DNA of 64,000 nt, taken from positions 496,001 to 560,000 of the forward strand of contig JADJSK010000001.1 of assembly GCA_016711705.1 (NCBI GenBank), written 5' to 3'. Below are positions 36,434 through 44,328 of this stretch, one piece after another; the first letter of the stretch is position 1; every line of letters starts with the position of its first letter. This DNA comes from Candidatus Brachybacter algidus (lineage in GTDB: Bacteria; Bacteroidota; Bacteroidia; Chitinophagales; Saprospiraceae). The notes under the pieces were generated by a model. That model was not told the DNA's origin and ran no database searches. It saw only the letters and a list, made by a program, of their open reading frames with translations. Both the position numbers and the translations under genes were made by a program.

Positions 36434-37020
36434 TTATCTTAAAAGGCGACTTTGATATTATACGAAGGAATTTTGGATTGTTAATCAATTTCATTTAGTA
36501 TTGGATGATAATAAGATAATACTAAACGATCTAATTTCAATCAAGTTAAACCAAATAGAATTGACTAAAATTATTACAACAAACTGGTCAAGCAAAAATA
36601 TGAATTTTGCAGTACTATTTTATTTCAATTGGAATGAGGAATAAATCAAGGTAGGAGGAATACTCTTTTAATTATTCTATTTAACATAATATTAATTATA
36701 GGAATATTATATCGTAAGATTAATTATACTGCAAGTTAACATGTGATGCTAATCCTTTGTTAAGAATAAAGTTTATTCCGGTTAGTAATCAAATAGTAAA
36801 AGTTGCGTAACATCAACATCCAGTTCAACTAGAATGGAACTTACTATCCATAAACTTGAGTATTTAAAGTTTACCAGAATTTATGTGCTGAATCATTAAC
36901 ATAAGCCTAAATTATTGGTCTTTTTGTTTTTGCAAAATTTTGTGCTTTATAATCTAGTCTAATTACTACCCTTCTTAATTTCTACAAATTAGTACATATT
37001 GAAATTTCTAATATATTTGT
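36434..37020. other. Gene-free gap between convergent genes
   Basis: About 590 bp, very A/T-rich, with dense stops in all frames and no ORF of useful length. I see no tRNA, hairpin with T run, or repeat array. It is the longest empty stretch of the window and could be a decayed gene, but no family resemblance remains. Confidence 0.5.
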
Positions 37021-37419
37021 TTATTTCCATTTGTTGTCAGCTGCATATTTACCGGGTCCAAAAACATAAATTGTTCCATAGCTAAATAAAAATAAAATTG
37101 CTGATTCTTTTTCAAAAATCGGATCATTCAATTTGACAATAAATATCACCACTAACATTGTAATAATTAGCGGTATTGTAGCCAATCTGGTTTTAAAGCC
37201 AATAATTATCAGCACTGAACAAACCACTTCAGCGAAAACTGCAAGAATTAGGGAAGCATTTGAACCTATTCCAATTGGGTCAGCAAATTTTATTGCTTCA
37301 GAATTAGTAAATTTCATCAGTTTTGGCCAACCGTGCTGAAGCATCAAAAGACTCACAGACACTCTGAATAAAAATAAATAAATCATACTAAGGCCTGGTA
37401 TTGCTACATTTTTACTCAT
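37021..37419 (-). CDS. DoxX family membrane protein
   Basis: A 132-residue inner-membrane protein with four predicted helices, of the DoxX/MauE-like group. Typical segments are the N-terminal LFRVSVSLLMLQHGWPKLMKF, the ILAVFAEVVCSVLIIIGFKTRLATIPLII pair and the DPIFEKESAILFLFSYGTIYVFGPGKYAAD end. DoxX relatives have been tied to thiosulfate oxidation and redox stress, but the role here is open. It is read divergently from the SRP RNA, whose promoter begins 25 bp upstream of its start. Confidence 0.9.
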   Translation of the reverse strand: MSKNVAIPGLSMIYLFLFRVSVSLLMLQHGWPKLMKFTNSEAIKFADPIGIGSNASLILAVFAEVVCSVLIIIGFKTRLATIPLIITMLVVIFIVKLNDPIFEKESAILFLFSYGTIYVFGPGKYAADNKWK

Positions 37420-37444
37420 TATTTTAAATGTTTTTGTTATTTAA

Positions 37445-37474
37445 TTTGGAAATATACAAAAAATATTACCTTTG
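37445..37474 (+). promoter_or_regulatory. Bacteroidota-type promoter for the SRP RNA
   Basis: TTTG at 37445-37448 and TACCTTTG at 37467-37474 are 18 bases apart, a full consensus match. Initiation would fall at about 37480-37481, exactly where the 5' strand (GGAAG) of the SRP RNA terminal stem begins. Confidence 0.82.
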
Positions 37475-37479
37475 GAGCT

Positions 37480-37573
37480 TGGAAGTCATTCAACATGCTC
37501 CTTGTGAACTCCCCCAGGGCAGAAATGCAGCAAGGGTAACAAGTTGAGCGGTTGGTTTGGCTTCCATTTTTTT
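37480..37573 (+). ncRNA. ffs: Signal recognition particle RNA, small bacterial type
   Basis: The RNA pairs with Ffh to target nascent membrane proteins. The conserved domain IV hairpin is unmistakable: CCCCCAGGGC, a GAAA tetraloop closed by A-U (37520-37527 region), then GCAGCAAGGG. The outer stem GGAAG (37481-37485) pairs with CTTCC (37561-37565), and TCAAC near 37490 pairs with GTTGA near 37543. A run of eight T after the closing stem would end transcription. No Alu domain is present, so it is the short, about 85-nt form. A consensus promoter fits the 5' end to within a base or two. Confidence 0.93.
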
Positions 37574-37622
37574 TAAAGGCAACTTTTTCCCTATCCACTC
37601 ATTATATATAAAAACATAAGAG

Positions 37623-38282
37623 ATGAAATTTTTTATCGATACAGCAAACATTGATCAAATCAAAGAGGCTATTGACCTTGGTATACTAGATGGTGTAACT
37701 ACGAATCCTTCATTAATGGCGAAGGAAGGTATCGTTGGTGAAGACAATATCCGTAAACATTACCTTGCCATAGCTGAGCTTGTTGACGGAGATGTATCAG
37801 CTGAAGTGATTTCAACTGATTTTAAAGGAATGGTTCGGGAAGGTGAGATACTTGCAGATTTAGCTGAGAACATCATCGTTAAAATTCCTATGATAAAGGA
37901 TGGAGTAAAGGCAATTTCGTATTTTGCAAATAAAGGAATTGAAACCAACTGTACTTTAGTCTTTTCTTCCGGCCAAGCAATCCTTGCAGCAAAAGCCGGA
38001 GCTAAATACGTTTCCCCTTTTGTAGGTAGATTGGATGATATTTCTTTTGATGGTATGGAATTGGTTGAACAAATCACCAATATTTATGATATTCAGGGAT
38101 ATGCAACAGAAGTTCTTGTTGCATCTGTAAGAAACTCATTACATATTATAAAGGCTGCAGAAATGGGAGCCGATGTAGTTACCTGTCCCTTGAGTGCGAT
38201 CCTAGGCTTGCTCAATCACCCATTAACGGATATTGGACTTAAGAAATTTCTTGAAGACCATCAGAAATCTCAAGGTAAATAA
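37623..38282 (+). CDS. fsa: Fructose-6-phosphate aldolase / transaldolase (TalC/FSA type)
   Basis: A 219-residue TIM-barrel aldolase of the short transaldolase/FSA family acting in the non-oxidative pentose phosphate pathway. MKFFIDTANIDQIKEA at the start, GVTTNPSLMAKEG, the Schiff-base lysine in NIIVKIPM, and TLVFSSGQAILAAKAGAKYVSPFVGRLDD are all characteristic. Transaldolase versus fructose-6-phosphate aldolase activity cannot be told apart safely. It follows the SRP RNA by 50 bp and directly abuts trmN6. Confidence 0.93.
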   Translation: MKFFIDTANIDQIKEAIDLGILDGVTTNPSLMAKEGIVGEDNIRKHYLAIAELVDGDVSAEVISTDFKGMVREGEILADLAENIIVKIPMIKDGVKAISYFANKGIETNCTLVFSSGQAILAAKAGAKYVSPFVGRLDDISFDGMELVEQITNIYDIQGYATEVLVASVRNSLHIIKAAEMGADVVTCPLSAILGLLNHPLTDIGLKKFLEDHQKSQGK

Positions 38283-39011
38283 TTGAAATCGGAACTTCCA
38301 TTTCTTTTAAATAATCTTAAAATACTTCATCATCGATCTCCCATGAAAATTGGGACTGATGCCTTATTGTTAGGTGCCTATCCCAAAATTATTAAAAAAA
38401 CTGGCACCATCCTTGAAATTGGTTCAGGATGTGGTATTATTACGATGATGGCAGCACTTCAGCATCCAGAGTCGCGTTTCCTTGGAATAGATATTGATGA
38501 GTCATCTGTGGAGGAATTTAAAGAAAATCTTTGCAATAACCAACTTGATGGAAGGTGCAATGCAAGGTGTATTGGTTTAACAGAATACTCAAAAGTTGTG
38601 TCGAATCAGTACGATGTTATCATTTCAAATCCTCCATTTTTTACTTCTGATATGTTACCAAAGGATCATAAGTCTCGAATTTCCAAGCACACCACTACCC
38701 TATCATTGCAAGAAATTGTAAATTCTGTAAATATCCTTTTGAAGGAAGGCGGATTGTTTTATGTTATTCTACCCGTTCCTGAGTCAGAAGCAATAAGCCA
38801 TTCTTTCAAAGCAGTTGGTTTTGAACATATAGAGTCTATGGACATTAGAAGCCTTGCTAGTAGCCCATTTTTCAGACGAATTCAGGTTTTTTCAAAAGGT
38901 AATTTTGATCAAAAATTAATCCTGAAGCAACTTACCATATACAAATCCCAAGAAAGAAATGATTGGACGGATGAATACAAAAAATTGCTTCAGGAGTTTA
39001 AAAACTTTTAA
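38283..39011 (+). CDS. trmN6: tRNA1(Val) (adenine(37)-N6)-methyltransferase TrmN6
   Basis: SAM-dependent methyltransferase (YfiC family) that methylates A37 of a valine tRNA. The SAM-binding ILEIGSGCGIITMMAALQ and the N6-adenine motif DVIISNPPFF are present in the right order, and the protein begins with the family-typical KIGTDALLLGAYP. The start is a TTG that follows the fsa TAA without a gap; no better start is in frame, so translation is probably coupled. Its stop shares a TTAA with the opposite-strand HTH gene. A tRNA-Val gene lies 5 kb downstream. Confidence 0.9.
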   Translation: MKSELPFLLNNLKILHHRSPMKIGTDALLLGAYPKIIKKTGTILEIGSGCGIITMMAALQHPESRFLGIDIDESSVEEFKENLCNNQLDGRCNARCIGLTEYSKVVSNQYDVIISNPPFFTSDMLPKDHKSRISKHTTTLSLQEIVNSVNILLKEGGLFYVILPVPESEAISHSFKAVGFEHIESMDIRSLASSPFFRRIQVFSKGNFDQKLILKQLTIYKSQERNDWTDEYKKLLQEFKNF

Positions 39012-39259
39012 TTATTTGAAATACCACCAATTATTTTCCGAGCTGCCTCGATTATTCTGGTATCCTCAACATTTACAATCCCTCCACTTGGGCCTGGTTC
39101 TATGTGAAGATCAACTACATCTCCATTGTTGTAATGATCCCCACCGAAATAATTTCGTACTGTTTGCTCATCTATTTCTAAGTCTTGAGCTATTTTACTA
39201 ATACTTCCGGTAGGTAAACTGTGTTTAATTTGTCTCAATTCATCAAATGTAATGTTCAT
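39008..39259 (-). CDS. Small HTH DNA-binding protein
   Basis: An 83-residue protein whose first half is a helix-turn-helix (ITFDELRQIKHSLPTGSISKIAQDLEIDEQTVRNYFGG), followed by a hydrophilic tail (DVVDLHIEPGPSGG, VEDTRIIEAARKIIGG). Similar small proteins are widespread in Bacteroidota and are usually annotated only as DNA-binding. It is convergent with trmN6 (the two stops overlap in TTAA) and divergent from the oxidoreductase gene, with a 10-bp inverted repeat in the shared upstream region that could be its target. Confidence 0.8.
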   Translation of the reverse strand: MNITFDELRQIKHSLPTGSISKIAQDLEIDEQTVRNYFGGDHYNNGDVVDLHIEPGPSGGIVNVEDTRIIEAARKIIGGISNN

Positions 39260-39358
39260 ACTCCAATTTGTTTTATTAGGAAACTATTAATTTAAATAAA
39301 CACGTTAAATTAATACTTTGTTTTGAGTTTTCAAAGATTTGTGCAATAATATAATTTG

Positions 39359-39381
39359 ATAATTTATGAATCATAAATTAT
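39359..39381. promoter_or_regulatory. 10-bp inverted repeat, possible operator
   Basis: ATAATTTATG and CATAAATTAT are exact reverse complements around AAT. It lies between the divergent HTH gene and oxidoreductase gene, upstream of a TAATTTTG box (39406-39413) in front of the latter. A role as operator is an inference from position and symmetry. Confidence 0.4.
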
Positions 39382-39429
39382 TAAAAATTAAATCCTAGGT
39401 AATTTTAATTTTGAGGATAAAAATATTGT

Positions 39430-40269
39430 ATGATTACAGAATGTATGGTGTTGAATGAAATTCATCAACCACTAGAATTTTCGGAGATTGAATTATTGGC
39501 AAAGGATCGCCAGGTATTAGTTGAAAATAAAGCTTCAGCGCTCAATCACAGAGACCTGTGGATCACGAAAGGTCAATATGCAAATATACAACTACCATGC
39601 ATACTTGGGTCTGATGGCAGTGGAATTTATGAAGGGAAAGATATACTCTACTTACCAGCCACTGACTGGGGAAATAATCCTAATTTTCAAGGCAAAGGTT
39701 ATAACATTCTTGGAATGCCTTCAAATGGTACATTTTCCAAAAATTGTTTTATTTATCCTGACCAAATGTATCATAAACCTGAGCATCTTTCATATGTAGA
39801 AGCAGCAGCATTACCACTGGCTGGTTTGACTGCGTGGCGCGCATTAAAGACGAAAGGACAGGCAAAGCCCGGTGAGAATATATTAATTTCGGGAACAGGC
39901 GGAGGTGTGGCTATTTTCGTCCTTCAATTCGCTGTGGCGATGGGTTTAAATGTATATGTAACAAGTAGTAGTGAAGAAAAATTACACAGCGCATATGAGC
40001 TGGGGGCGAAGGATGGCATAAATTATAAAGAGGAGAATCTGTCAAAGAAATTGCTTGCCATCTCAGAAGGTTTTGATATAGTAGTAGATAGTGCTGGAGG
40101 GCCAAATTCCGGACAATTACTTAAAGCATGCAGATCGGGAGCTCGTATGGTCATGTATGGAGGAACAAAGGTGATATCCAAAATTTTAGCCCTCAGATTT
40201 TGTTTTGGAAACAAATATCTTTATTGGGAACTACTATGGGCACTCCTCAAGAATTTAGGGAGATGCTAG
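39430..40269 (+). CDS. Zinc-binding alcohol dehydrogenase / quinone oxidoreductase family protein, 5' part (frameshifted)
   Basis: Medium-chain dehydrogenase/reductase, probably NADPH:quinone oxidoreductase-like. Visible blocks are the GroES-like half (ALNHRDLWITKGQYANIQLP, ILGSDGSGIYEG), AALPLAGLTAWRALKTKG and the nucleotide-binding ILISGTGGGVAIFVLQFA. The frame goes wrong after YGGT at about 40167: the annotated end (KVISKILALRFC...) is out of frame, and the expected sequence continues one base back. Loss of one A in the run at 40167-40169 explains the break. The intact gene would be 39430-40400, about 323 residues. Confidence 0.85.
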   Translation: MITECMVLNEIHQPLEFSEIELLAKDRQVLVENKASALNHRDLWITKGQYANIQLPCILGSDGSGIYEGKDILYLPATDWGNNPNFQGKGYNILGMPSNGTFSKNCFIYPDQMYHKPEHLSYVEAAALPLAGLTAWRALKTKGQAKPGENILISGTGGGVAIFVLQFAVAMGLNVYVTSSSEEKLHSAYELGAKDGINYKEENLSKKLLAISEGFDIVVDSAGGPNSGQLLKACRSGARMVMYGGTKVISKILALRFCFGNKYLYWELLWALLKNLGRC

Positions 40270-40400
40270 ACTTCGTATCAAAACATAAAATAAAACCAGT
40301 CATAGATTCTATTTATGAGTTGAGAGATGTAAATGAAGCATTAAAAAGAATGGAAAGTGGCATGCATTTTGGTAAAATTGTCCTTAACACAAGCCGCTAA
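40167..40400 (+). CDS. Zinc-binding alcohol dehydrogenase / quinone oxidoreductase family protein, 3' part
   Basis: Continuation of the preceding gene in the -1 frame: K-G-D-I-Q-N-F-S-P-Q-I-L-F-W-K-Q-I-S, then LLGTTMGTPQEFREML, and the usual C-terminal KIKPVIDSIYELRDVNEALKRMESGMHFGKIVL. This is the end of the catalytic domain, normal in length. The first ATG in this frame is at 40128, before the break, so no natural separate start exists for this fragment. Confidence 0.82.
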   Translation, partial: KGDIQNFSPQILFWKQISLLGTTMGTPQEFREMLDFVSKHKIKPVIDSIYELRDVNEALKRMESGMHFGKIVLNTSR

Positions 40401-40402
40401 AT

Positions 40403-40900
40403 ATGAGAATAGGTTTATTATCTGATACACATTCTTACATTGACCAGGATTGGGCTCAGTATTTTGAATCATGCGATGAGATATGGCACGCAGGAGATTT
40501 TGGCAGTATTGAAGTCCTCGATTATCTTCGGACATTAAAAAAGGTCCGTGCTGTCTATGGAAATATTGATGGAAAAGAAATAAGAAGCGAAATACCTGAA
40601 ATATTAAATTTTTCAATAAATGGTGTAAAAGTCTTAATGATCCACATCGGTGGATATCCCGGCAAATACGACAAATTGGCAAAGCAACTTATTGAGGAGC
40701 ATCACCCTACCCTATTCATATGTGGTCATTCACATATACTTCGAGTTATATATGACACTAAATATAAAATGTTAACAATGAATCCTGGAGCAGCCGGATT
40801 ACATGGCTTTCATAAGATTAAAACACTTATTAGATTTACATTGCTTGATTCCAAAATCAGTGATGCTGAGATCATAGAATTAGGACCAAAAAGAATTTAA
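40403..40900 (+). CDS. Metallophosphoesterase, YfcE family
   Basis: A 165-residue cytoplasmic phosphodiesterase of the calcineurin-like superfamily (YfcE/MJ0936 group). The metal-binding motifs are complete: LLSDTHSY (D-x-H), HAGDFGS, YGNIDGK (GN-x-D), HIGGYPG and CGHSH. Length is normal for the group, which hydrolyses model phosphodiesters; its natural substrate is not known. It starts 3 bp after the oxidoreductase stop, and its TAA shares a TTAA with the stop of the opposite-strand PD40 gene. Confidence 0.92.
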   Translation: MRIGLLSDTHSYIDQDWAQYFESCDEIWHAGDFGSIEVLDYLRTLKKVRAVYGNIDGKEIRSEIPEILNFSINGVKVLMIHIGGYPGKYDKLAKQLIEEHHPTLFICGHSHILRVIYDTKYKMLTMNPGAAGLHGFHKIKTLIRFTLLDSKISDAEIIELGPKRI

Positions 40901-41991
40901 TCTTTCCATTTTGCTACGAAGACATTTGTATCTCTTGTGCCTCCATTATTTCTGTTTGAACTAAAAGCAATTTTCTTTCCATCAAATGAGAACATTGGAA
41001 AAGAGTCAAAAGCATTATCAAAAGTGATTTGCTCCAACCCTGTGCCATCCACATTGATCATAAATATGTTAAATGGAAAACCTCTAGGACTCATATGATT
41101 TGAAGAAAAGAGTATTTTATTACCGGATGGATGCATAAATGGCGCCCAATTTGCTCCTCCAAGTTTTGTAATCTGTTTTAAATCGCTGCCATCAACGTTA
41201 CACATAAATAGCTTCATTTTTGTAGGTTGAACCATATCTTGTGCTATTAATGATTTGTATTCTGTTATCTCGTCAGAAGTGGTAGGTCTGCTTGCCCTGA
41301 AAATTAATTTGGTACCATCAGGAGAGAAAAAGGCACCTCCATCATAACCCAATTCCTTTGTAACCTGACGTACATCTGATCCATCTAGATTCATAGTAAA
41401 TAACTCAGGATCACCTGTGCGCATGCTTGTAAATACTATTTTGTCACCTTTAGGAGAAACTGTAGCCTCAGCATCATAATGTGGTGTTTCTGTTAATTGC
41501 TTTAAGACATTTCCTTTAAGGTCTGCCTGAAAAATGTCAAATTCAGGATAAAGCATCCATACATATTTGCCATTTTTTGGCGGTTCAGGCGGACATTCTT
41601 TTCCTTTTAAGTGCGTAGAAGCATAGATAACACTCTTACCATCCGGCATATAATAAGAACAAGTAGTCCTTCCTTTTCCGGTACTCAATAAGTTAGGAGT
41701 ATTTCTGATACCTTGTTTATTTGGCTTTTGCTCTTTAGCTACCATAGTAAATATTTGATCACAAGACAACCCCCATCCTGGATTATTAGATTGAAAAACT
41801 AAGTTTTTACTATCAAAAGACCAATAGGCCTCTGCATTATCTCCTCCATAAGTCAATTGCTGAACTTTCTTAAGATGTTTTTCTTTTTTATAATGTTTTG
41901 TTTGCTTTGCAGGGGCAGGTTTATTCTGAGCTTGAAGGAAGGATGAAAGTGAGAAAACCAAACTTAAAACCGTTATGTACTTTAAAAACAT
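40897..41991 (-). CDS. Exported PD40/TolB-like beta-propeller protein
   Basis: A 364-residue exported protein: a signal peptide (MFLKYITVLSLVFSLSSFLQAQ), a short basic linker, then six or so WD40-like PD40 blades of the TolB type (VSPKGDKIVFTSMRTGDPELF, FSPDGTKLIFRASR, HPSGNKILFSSNHMS, SFDGKKIAFSSNRN). No protease domain follows, so it resembles stand-alone TolB-like proteins, possibly a binding scaffold. It is divergent from the M28 peptidase gene, 90 bp away, and convergent with YfcE. Confidence 0.87.
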   Translation of the reverse strand: MFLKYITVLSLVFSLSSFLQAQNKPAPAKQTKHYKKEKHLKKVQQLTYGGDNAEAYWSFDSKNLVFQSNNPGWGLSCDQIFTMVAKEQKPNKQGIRNTPNLLSTGKGRTTCSYYMPDGKSVIYASTHLKGKECPPEPPKNGKYVWMLYPEFDIFQADLKGNVLKQLTETPHYDAEATVSPKGDKIVFTSMRTGDPELFTMNLDGSDVRQVTKELGYDGGAFFSPDGTKLIFRASRPTTSDEITEYKSLIAQDMVQPTKMKLFMCNVDGSDLKQITKLGGANWAPFMHPSGNKILFSSNHMSPRGFPFNIFMINVDGTGLEQITFDNAFDSFPMFSFDGKKIAFSSNRNNGGTRDTNVFVAKWKD

Positions 41992-42081
41992 AGAGAATAT
42001 TTTTATTAAAATGAAATGTGTACTTTTGTATCTATTAAATACATTAAAGCCACAAATATCGTAATTCTGAACAGATTTAAC

Positions 42082-43323
42082 ATGAAAAAAAAATTAATAT
42101 TTATAATTTTTACCTTTTTATATTTTGTTACACCTCCAGTATTTTGTCAGCAAAGCCGAGCTATTGCGCAGATGAAGGCTGATGTAGGTTTTCTATCATC
42201 AGATGCTATGAAAGGTAGATTAACAGGAAGTATTTTTCAAGATATAGCTGCCGAGTACATTGCATCGAGATTTAGTGAAATTGGGTTGAAAACTAAAGGT
42301 GATAAGAATACCTATATGCAAACTTTTTACTTTTCTCCAGCTGCAGACCCACACTCTACTAGTCCTACCTTGGCAACAGGACAGGATTCACTAAAAATCA
42401 TTAATGTTGCGGGATATATTGACAACAATGCCGCACAAACCCTTATTATAGGTGCTCATTATGACCATTTAGGTGATGGCCATAGTGGATTTAGTCTTTC
42501 TACAGAAGGTGGAATACATAATGGAGCAGATGATAATGCATCTGGGGTAAGTGTTATGCTTTATCTCGCAGAAACACTTGTTAAAACAAAGTCAAAATAT
42601 AACTATCTTTTTCTTGCATTCTCAGGTGAAGAATATGGATTATGGGGTTCGAATTATTTTGTAAAACATCCAACAGTAGATCTTACCAAAGTGGCAGCTA
42701 TGATCAATTTGGATATGGTAGGACGATTAAAAGATGATAATTCACTTCTTATAGGTGGTGTTGGCACTTCCCCAATTTGGAAATCAAAAATAGAGGCAAG
42801 CAATGTATCTAAACTTAAACTAATCTATGAAGAATCAGGATCAGGACCATCAGATCATACTTCATTTTATTTTAAAGATCTGCCTGTTCTTTTCTTTTTT
42901 ACCGGGCAACATAGTGATTACCACAAACCATCTGATGATTTCGATAAGATCAACTTTAAGGGTATGAATCTGATCATCGAGAACATTTACACTCTAATTA
43001 AGAGTCTTGAAAAAGTGCCTTCGATTCCATTCACTAAAACTAAGGATGAAAAACAAGAAAAGATGGAAATGAAAGTCACATTGGGAATCATGCCGGATTA
43101 TATGTATAATGAAGGCGGACTTCGCGTTGATGGTGTAAAAGAGGACAGACCTGCTCAAAAGGCTGGTTTACAGGTAGGTGATATCATCATGGAATTGGGG
43201 AAATTTAAAATTGCTGAAATTCAATCATATATGGAAGCACTGAACGGAATTAGTCCAGGTGAAAAAGTAATTGTTAAATTTAGACGTAATAATCAGATGA
43301 TGAGTAGTGATGTTCAATTTTAG
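42082..43323 (+). CDS. Exported M28 family zinc aminopeptidase with C-terminal PDZ domain
   Basis: A 413-residue secreted or periplasmic metallopeptidase. The ATG at 42082 gives a good signal peptide (MKKKLIFIIFTFLYF). Two-zinc ligands of the M28 fold are visible: H in GAHYDHLGDG, D in HNGADDNASGVSV, E-E in FSGEEYGLWGS, D in NLDMVGRL and H in SDHTSFYFKD. A PDZ domain at about residues 325-413 (GLRVDGVKEDRPAQKAGLQVGDIIMELG) may bind substrate ends. TACTTTTG at 42021-42028 is a likely -7 box. It probably trims peptides or aminoacyl residues outside the cytoplasm. Confidence 0.92.
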   Translation: MKKKLIFIIFTFLYFVTPPVFCQQSRAIAQMKADVGFLSSDAMKGRLTGSIFQDIAAEYIASRFSEIGLKTKGDKNTYMQTFYFSPAADPHSTSPTLATGQDSLKIINVAGYIDNNAAQTLIIGAHYDHLGDGHSGFSLSTEGGIHNGADDNASGVSVMLYLAETLVKTKSKYNYLFLAFSGEEYGLWGSNYFVKHPTVDLTKVAAMINLDMVGRLKDDNSLLIGGVGTSPIWKSKIEASNVSKLKLIYEESGSGPSDHTSFYFKDLPVLFFFTGQHSDYHKPSDDFDKINFKGMNLIIENIYTLIKSLEKVPSIPFTKTKDEKQEKMEMKVTLGIMPDYMYNEGGLRVDGVKEDRPAQKAGLQVGDIIMELGKFKIAEIQSYMEALNGISPGEKVIVKFRRNNQMMSSDVQF

Positions 43324-43327
43324 ACTT

Positions 43328-44170
43328 ATGAAAATTCAGCATCTATTCTTCTTTCTAATATTTGGATTTTTGTCTTGTGATAAAACTAAAGTTACTGTCG
43401 ATATCCCGGAAAAAAATTATGAAGGGGTATGGATTGTAAGATCTGTAACAGGCAAGGTAAAAGACGATCCAGCTTTAGTTAGTATGGATAAATTCTATAA
43501 AGGAAGATGGATAAAATATAATAATGACAGCTCCTACACTACTAATATAAATGGTCAGTATGATTATGGTAAATACAAGGTTAAGGCTGATGAACCGAAG
43601 GTAGTATTTTTAAATAGCTTTAGAGGCGATACATACAATATAAATGCTGTTTATGATAATGCAGGAAGAGGTACTATCAATCATAGAATAAGTATTCCTG
43701 AGATGACTGGTACACAAGAATATGAAATATTGTGTACAGTTAAAGATTTTAATTACGGAGATCCTGCCTACGATACTTATTCGGCAGAGAATAATTATTG
43801 GCGCTTACCGGCCGAATCAAGTGAAAACGATTCCTTGTTAACGAAACGGTTAATAAATCATATTGATTTCTGGATCGCTTATCTCAATACAGCAGATAAA
43901 CTTGAGCTTAGCAGTTTTGAGTATTCAAATTTGAATACATGCTTTATCTTTTCCAATTATGGTGTTCAGGCTTTAAAGTATGAGAAATGGGAAAATAGTT
44001 TTAAAAGTTTGTTCTATACAAGGGAAGAGGCAGAAAGGGCATTTAAATTGCTGAGTAAAGCTTTTTACAAATGTACTTTCGAAAAGAATGAAAATGCTTA
44101 CACCCAAGGAATTAATCTCTTCACTCAGATAAAATATCAGCTTAATCAAGCTATAAAGAGCGGAGAATAG
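43328..44170 (+). CDS. Lipoprotein of unknown function
   Basis: A 281-residue exported lipoprotein starting at the ATG at 43328, which gives MKIQHLFFFLIFGFLSC with the lipid-attachment Cys at residue 17. An earlier in-frame start (43307) would lie inside the peptidase gene. The N-terminal half (YEGVWIVRSVTGKVKDD, GRWIKYNNDSSYTTNINGQYDYG) resembles a lipocalin-like beta-barrel, and the C-terminal half is helical. It begins 5 bp after the peptidase stop and is likely co-transcribed. I recognise no named family. Confidence 0.75.
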   Translation: MKIQHLFFFLIFGFLSCDKTKVTVDIPEKNYEGVWIVRSVTGKVKDDPALVSMDKFYKGRWIKYNNDSSYTTNINGQYDYGKYKVKADEPKVVFLNSFRGDTYNINAVYDNAGRGTINHRISIPEMTGTQEYEILCTVKDFNYGDPAYDTYSAENNYWRLPAESSENDSLLTKRLINHIDFWIAYLNTADKLELSSFEYSNLNTCFIFSNYGVQALKYEKWENSFKSLFYTREEAERAFKLLSKAFYKCTFEKNENAYTQGINLFTQIKYQLNQAIKSGE

Positions 44171-44190
44171 AAATTAATTTTTCGAAAAAA

Positions 44191-44268
44191 TGGTCGGAAC
44201 TACTGGATTCGAACCAGTGACCTCTTCCTTGTCGAGGAAGCGCTCTAAACCAACTGAGCTAAGCTCCG
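44191..44268 (-). tRNA. tRNA-Val (anticodon GAC) with C at position 33
   Basis: A complete cloverleaf on the minus strand, 78 nt including an encoded CCA. The acceptor CGGAGCT pairs with AGTTCCG (one G-U), the D stem GCTC/GAGC, the anticodon stem CTTCC/GGAAG, a five-base variable loop AGGTC, and the T arm ACTGG-TTCGAAT-CCAGT. The seven-base anticodon loop is TCGACAA, giving anticodon GAC (Val). Position 33, almost always U, is C, and the first acceptor pair is C1-G72 rather than G1-C72. It sits alone between the lipoprotein gene and a hairpin. Confidence 0.9.
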
Positions 44269-44273
44269 GATAA

Positions 44274-44310
44274 AGAAAAAGGTCATCAAATAAATTTGAT
44301 AACCTTTTTC
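44274..44310 (-). terminator. Strong hairpin ending the Thr-rich lipoprotein transcript
   Basis: GAAAAAGGTCATCAAAT and ATTTGATAACCTTTTTC form a 16-bp stem with one mismatch and a two-base loop, on the minus strand 19 bp past the lipoprotein stop. The descending arm supplies the T run. Confidence 0.75.
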
Positions 44311-44328
44311 CTAATTTGAAACAGAAAA

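Noticed and set aside
36434..37020. A hidden small gene in the 590-bp gap.
   Set aside because: All frames on both strands are cut by frequent stops; the longest ATG frames are about 15 codons and have no supporting signals.
44191..44268. tRNA-Asp on the plus strand (apparent loop TTGTCGA).
   Set aside because: The T arm (GGTTCGAATC), D arm and CCA end are all in the correct order only on the minus strand, which makes the anticodon GAC.
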